Part shown: piece by piece, positions 61,401 through 64,000 of the stretch | Position numbering within the stretch: position 1 is the first letter of the stretch | Layout of the letters: each line of letters opens with the position of its first letter | Origin: Myxococcales bacterium | Lineage (GTDB): Bacteria > Myxococcota_A > Polyangia > Polyangiales > Polyangiaceae | NCBI GenBank assembly: GCA_016712525.1 | Contig: JADJQX010000008.1 | Span: 806,001 to 870,000 of the forward strand | Direction of reading: 5' to 3' | DNA: 64,000 bases | Notes under the pieces: generated by a model | The model's input: only the letters and a program-made list of their open reading frames with translations | Database searches by the model: none | Told to the model about the DNA's origin: nothing | Position numbers and translations under genes: made by a program

Positions 61401-63863
61401 ATGGGCCCCATGGGCTCACTCTCGCCGCTCGTGGTTCACGGAAAGCTCGTGTGGGAATCGGTCGTGGCGCTCGCGTGCGTCGCGGGGATCCTGGCGGCCT
61501 GGCTCCTTCCGCGTCGCGCCTTTCGCCGGCGGGCCGAGGCGATCCGCGCGAGCCTCGGAGAGCCCACGTCGAGCCTCGCACCATCGTCGGCTGAGAAGCT
61601 CGTCGTGGTGTCGGGTAAGGTAGTCAAGGTCTCCGGATCACCCGACGAAAAGCTCGCCGCCGCGACCCTCGTCCCGGCGGCGATGGCGTTCGCGGAGGAG
61701 GGCTCGAAGCGCGCGCGCACGGCCACGGCGGCCGGCGAGCCGCTCGTCCTCGATGTCGGGGGTGCGCACGTCGCGCTCCACGGGAACGTGCAAGTTCTCG
61801 TGGGCTCGCGCGAGTCCGGGAAGGGGGTCGAGAAACGCCGCGCGCACGTCGCGCTGTGGGAGCTCGCGAGCCAGCTCGAAGGCAAGACCGAGGACGGCCT
61901 CGCGCTACGGACGCTCCACGCCGGCGATCTCGTCAGGGCGCAGGGCGTGCTCCGGCACACCCCGAGCGAGACGGGCGCCGAGTCCTACCGGGTCGCCGCG
62001 TCCGCGTACACGTTGAGCCCGAGCGAGGAGGGCAACCACCCCGGCATCGTCCCCGTCGCGTTCGAAGGCGCCCCGTCGCCGCTCGAACAATCGCGGCCCG
62101 AGGTCGTAGGGCGCGTGCTCGCCTTCCCGGCCCTCGCGTTCGTCGCCCTCGCCGCCGTCGGCGAGCTCGCGATGCACTCTGCGCCATCGAGCCCGGGGGC
62201 CGCGACGATCGCCGCCGCGACCCCGCTCCGAAGGTTCGAAGCCCTCGCCGCGCTGCGCGCCCAGACGAGCCTCTCCGCTTCCCCGAGCGATGCGACCTTG
62301 AGGGACCAAGCCTCTCTCGACACCCTCCGAGGCTTCTACGGCATGGCTTCGGACGACTACGCGCTCGCGAACCGGCCCGACGAGGCCGCAAAGATCGCCG
62401 CGCGCTACGGGGACTCGTTCCGCGTGGCGCGCGCGCGCTTCGTGAACGGCGAGATCGCCGAGTCGGCCCGTGCCTTCGCGAGCGCCCGCGCGCGTGATCC
62501 CAAGCTCCCCATCACGATCTCCGAGGTGACAGCCTACGTTCTCACCGACGATTTCGAGCGCGCAGCGACGGGTGCGCACGCGCTGCTCGCCAACTGGGAC
62601 GGCCCCAAGGGCTCGCAAGACGAGCTCCAGTGCATCGTCGACGCGATCGACCACCGCGCCGGAGGCAGCCACGACACGGGCGCGCTCGAACGCCACGCGC
62701 GCGAGGGAGCGACGCGGGTCCCCTGTACGTTGCTCGAGCTCGACCTCCGCGACGGGACGCGAAAGGCCGGAGAGGGCACCACCTTGGACCTGCACGTGCT
62801 CGGGCTGGGCCCGGACGAGAGGGTGCGGCGGTACCTCCCCGCGCTCGACAGAAAGCAGGCCTCCAAGGGGTGCGCCTACGGGCACTGCTTCCTCGAGTCG
62901 AACGCGAGCGCGTTCTTCACCGATCCGAGGCGAGCGGCGTTCGAGCTCCCACAACCGTTGAGCCTCGAGCTCTACCGCGAGGCCCGGAAGGACGCCGCCT
63001 CGGGGGAAGCGAAGCAGCTCGCCGAGCTCTCCGCCGCTGCGACGACCTACGCCGCCGCGCGTGCGTTCGTCGGGGACGTCGACGGCGCGCTCGGCATCCT
63101 CGACGAGACCGAGCGGATCCTCGCGCCGCGCGCGAAGCGGTCGTACACCGACGACCAGCGCGCCGAGTGGGAGTCCCGCATGTGGCGCGTGGGCACGAGC
63201 GACGACTGGGACGTCCGTCAGCGCCAGATCGAGGCCGAAGAGGCGCGCCTCCGCAAGACCTACGACCCCGACCGCGACGCCGCCGAGCGCGCCGCCGAGG
63301 TGCACCTTCGGCAGGCTCGTGCGGCACGCGCCGGCGTCTTGCTCCGACGAGGCCGCGCGGTCGAGGCCCTCGCCGCGCACCCGAAGTACGAGACCAGCCT
63401 TCGAGCCTCCGAACCGACCGACGCCCTCTTCGGCACGTTCGCGAGGGCCGTCGGCGCCTTCGACCCTTCGTCGCAACGTCAGCTCGCCGCGGACGACGGC
63501 CGCGAGCTCAACACGAAGCTCTGGAACGCCGCCTACACGGGAGACGGGGCCGTCCTCGTGGACGCGCTCCGGGCGAGCGAGGGGGACGGACGAGGCATCG
63601 TCGACGTCGTCGGGTGGAACATGCCACGCGGGCGCGAGGCCCTCGCCACGTGGGTTCGGTACGAGTACCCGGCCCCCTGCTCGACGTGCGGCCTCTACCC
63701 CCTCATGAACAGCCTCGGCTCACGCCTCGACGCCGCGCACGCGACCGGCGACGAGGCCACCGCGCGCGATCTCGACGCCGTCCGTGCCCGCCTCGACCCG
63801 TACCTCGCTCGGCGCGACGACGCGCTGCTCGTGCACTTCTTGAGCCTCCTCTCGCCCCCTTAA
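61401..63863 (+). CDS. Large two-TM protein, paralogue 2
   Basis: An 820-residue paralogue of the gene at 58811-61162, with the same layout: N-terminal TM (about 17-37), beta-rich domain, second TM (about 238-258), and a long helical C-terminal part. The central section (about residues 184-440) is nearly identical to paralogue 1. The segment at about 445-690 is very different and longer, including a charged helical portion (RQIEAEEARLRKTYDPDRD). The last 120 residues match again, with the CSTCGLYPLMNSLGSRLDAA ending. The function is unknown. Confidence 0.8.
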   Translation: MGPMGSLSPLVVHGKLVWESVVALACVAGILAAWLLPRRAFRRRAEAIRASLGEPTSSLAPSSAEKLVVVSGKVVKVSGSPDEKLAAATLVPAAMAFAEEGSKRARTATAAGEPLVLDVGGAHVALHGNVQVLVGSRESGKGVEKRRAHVALWELASQLEGKTEDGLALRTLHAGDLVRAQGVLRHTPSETGAESYRVAASAYTLSPSEEGNHPGIVPVAFEGAPSPLEQSRPEVVGRVLAFPALAFVALAAVGELAMHSAPSSPGAATIAAATPLRRFEALAALRAQTSLSASPSDATLRDQASLDTLRGFYGMASDDYALANRPDEAAKIAARYGDSFRVARARFVNGEIAESARAFASARARDPKLPITISEVTAYVLTDDFERAATGAHALLANWDGPKGSQDELQCIVDAIDHRAGGSHDTGALERHAREGATRVPCTLLELDLRDGTRKAGEGTTLDLHVLGLGPDERVRRYLPALDRKQASKGCAYGHCFLESNASAFFTDPRRAAFELPQPLSLELYREARKDAASGEAKQLAELSAAATTYAAARAFVGDVDGALGILDETERILAPRAKRSYTDDQRAEWESRMWRVGTSDDWDVRQRQIEAEEARLRKTYDPDRDAAERAAEVHLRQARAARAGVLLRRGRAVEALAAHPKYETSLRASEPTDALFGTFARAVGAFDPSSQRQLAADDGRELNTKLWNAAYTGDGAVLVDALRASEGDGRGIVDVVGWNMPRGREALATWVRYEYPAPCSTCGLYPLMNSLGSRLDAAHATGDEATARDLDAVRARLDPYLARRDDALLVHFLSLLSPP
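61951..62725 (+). repeat. Near-identical tract shared with paralogue 1
   Basis: Partner of 59361-60135, without indels. The boundary at the right end is abrupt: after GTCCCCTG the two genes diverge strongly in both sequence and length until the conserved C-terminal portion resumes at about 63490 (offset 2701). Confidence 0.85.
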
Positions 63864-64000
63864 GGATGCTCGCAAATACATGATTTAATTCGTACTTATC
63901 CCATTGCGAGAACACTCGACGCGACGCGTTGGGTTGCCCTCCGAGCCGAGATTCGATAACCCGCGGCGATGCTCCACGTACCCGAGACCTCGAGCTGGTC
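63864..64000. other. AT-rich intergenic end of window
   Basis: After the stop of paralogue 2, a locally AT-rich stretch (about 63872-63905) is followed by GC-rich sequence to the end. A similar AT-rich patch follows paralogue 1 at about 61170-61200. An ATG at 63969 opens a frame that runs off the window, but it is too short to judge. Confidence 0.5.

Noticed and set aside
63969..64000. Possible gene start at the right edge
   Set aside because: Only about ten codons are visible; no ribosome site or similarity supports it.

Overview
The window is high-GC bacterial DNA. It carries many outer-membrane-type lipoproteins, a Hanks-type kinase with a C-terminal AgmX/PglI-like domain, DCGG-repeat surface proteins and TonB/receptor fusions. 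This profile fits the Myxococcota (a Polyangiales-like myxobacterium). That assignment is inferred from gene content, because no rRNA is present. No CRISPR array, rRNA or convincing tRNA was seen.

Left part (1-16.5 kb): two lipoproteins and acylphosphatase precede a tightly coupled chaperone operon. The operon is DUF2760 protein, Hsp70-A, then Hsp70-B with a DUF3731-like tail, joined by TTGA and GTGA overlaps and followed by a small 88-residue ORF. Next come a TrkA-N membrane protein without a K+ filter, a helical-repeat lipoprotein coupled to a DUF58 protein, an alpha/beta hydrolase, a GIDE-domain membrane protein, a pair of palindromic hairpin repeats and two lipoproteins.

Middle (16.5-45.9 kb): an AceTr/YaaH-type transporter is followed by a block of hairpins and an intact IS630-family insertion. 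Then come a cytochrome c/copper monooxygenase lipoprotein, an FGE-sulfatase-fold DCGG lipoprotein, transaldolase, a TonB/TonB-dependent receptor fusion with a coupled lipoprotein, and a eukaryote-like CDP-alcohol phosphotransferase. A stress cluster (UspA, CBS, DUF2383), a methyltransferase, a MutS-like ATPase with a coupled membrane protein, a four-CBS protein, an FKBP and a DUF3829 lipoprotein follow. A Ser/Thr kinase, two coupled propeller-like lipoproteins, an expansin-like lipoprotein and several small lipoproteins complete this part.

Ribosomal cluster (45.9-56.0 kb, minus strand): rplV-rpsC-rplP-rpmC-rpsQ-rplN-rplX-rplE-rpsN-rpsH-rplF-rplR-rpsE-rpmD-rplO-secY-adk-infA-rpmJ-rpsM-rpsK. 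The cluster begins at rplV and stops at rpsK, so the first six genes of the usual S10 set, map, and rpsD-rpoA-rplQ are elsewhere. rplF is frameshifted at a seven-base homopolymer.

Right end (56.6-64 kb): an acyl-CoA carboxylase carboxyltransferase subunit precedes a duplicated module (small membrane protein plus large two-TM protein). The second copy of the small gene is a decayed remnant. The two large paralogues share a 775-bp tract that is almost identical inside otherwise diverged genes, which suggests gene conversion.
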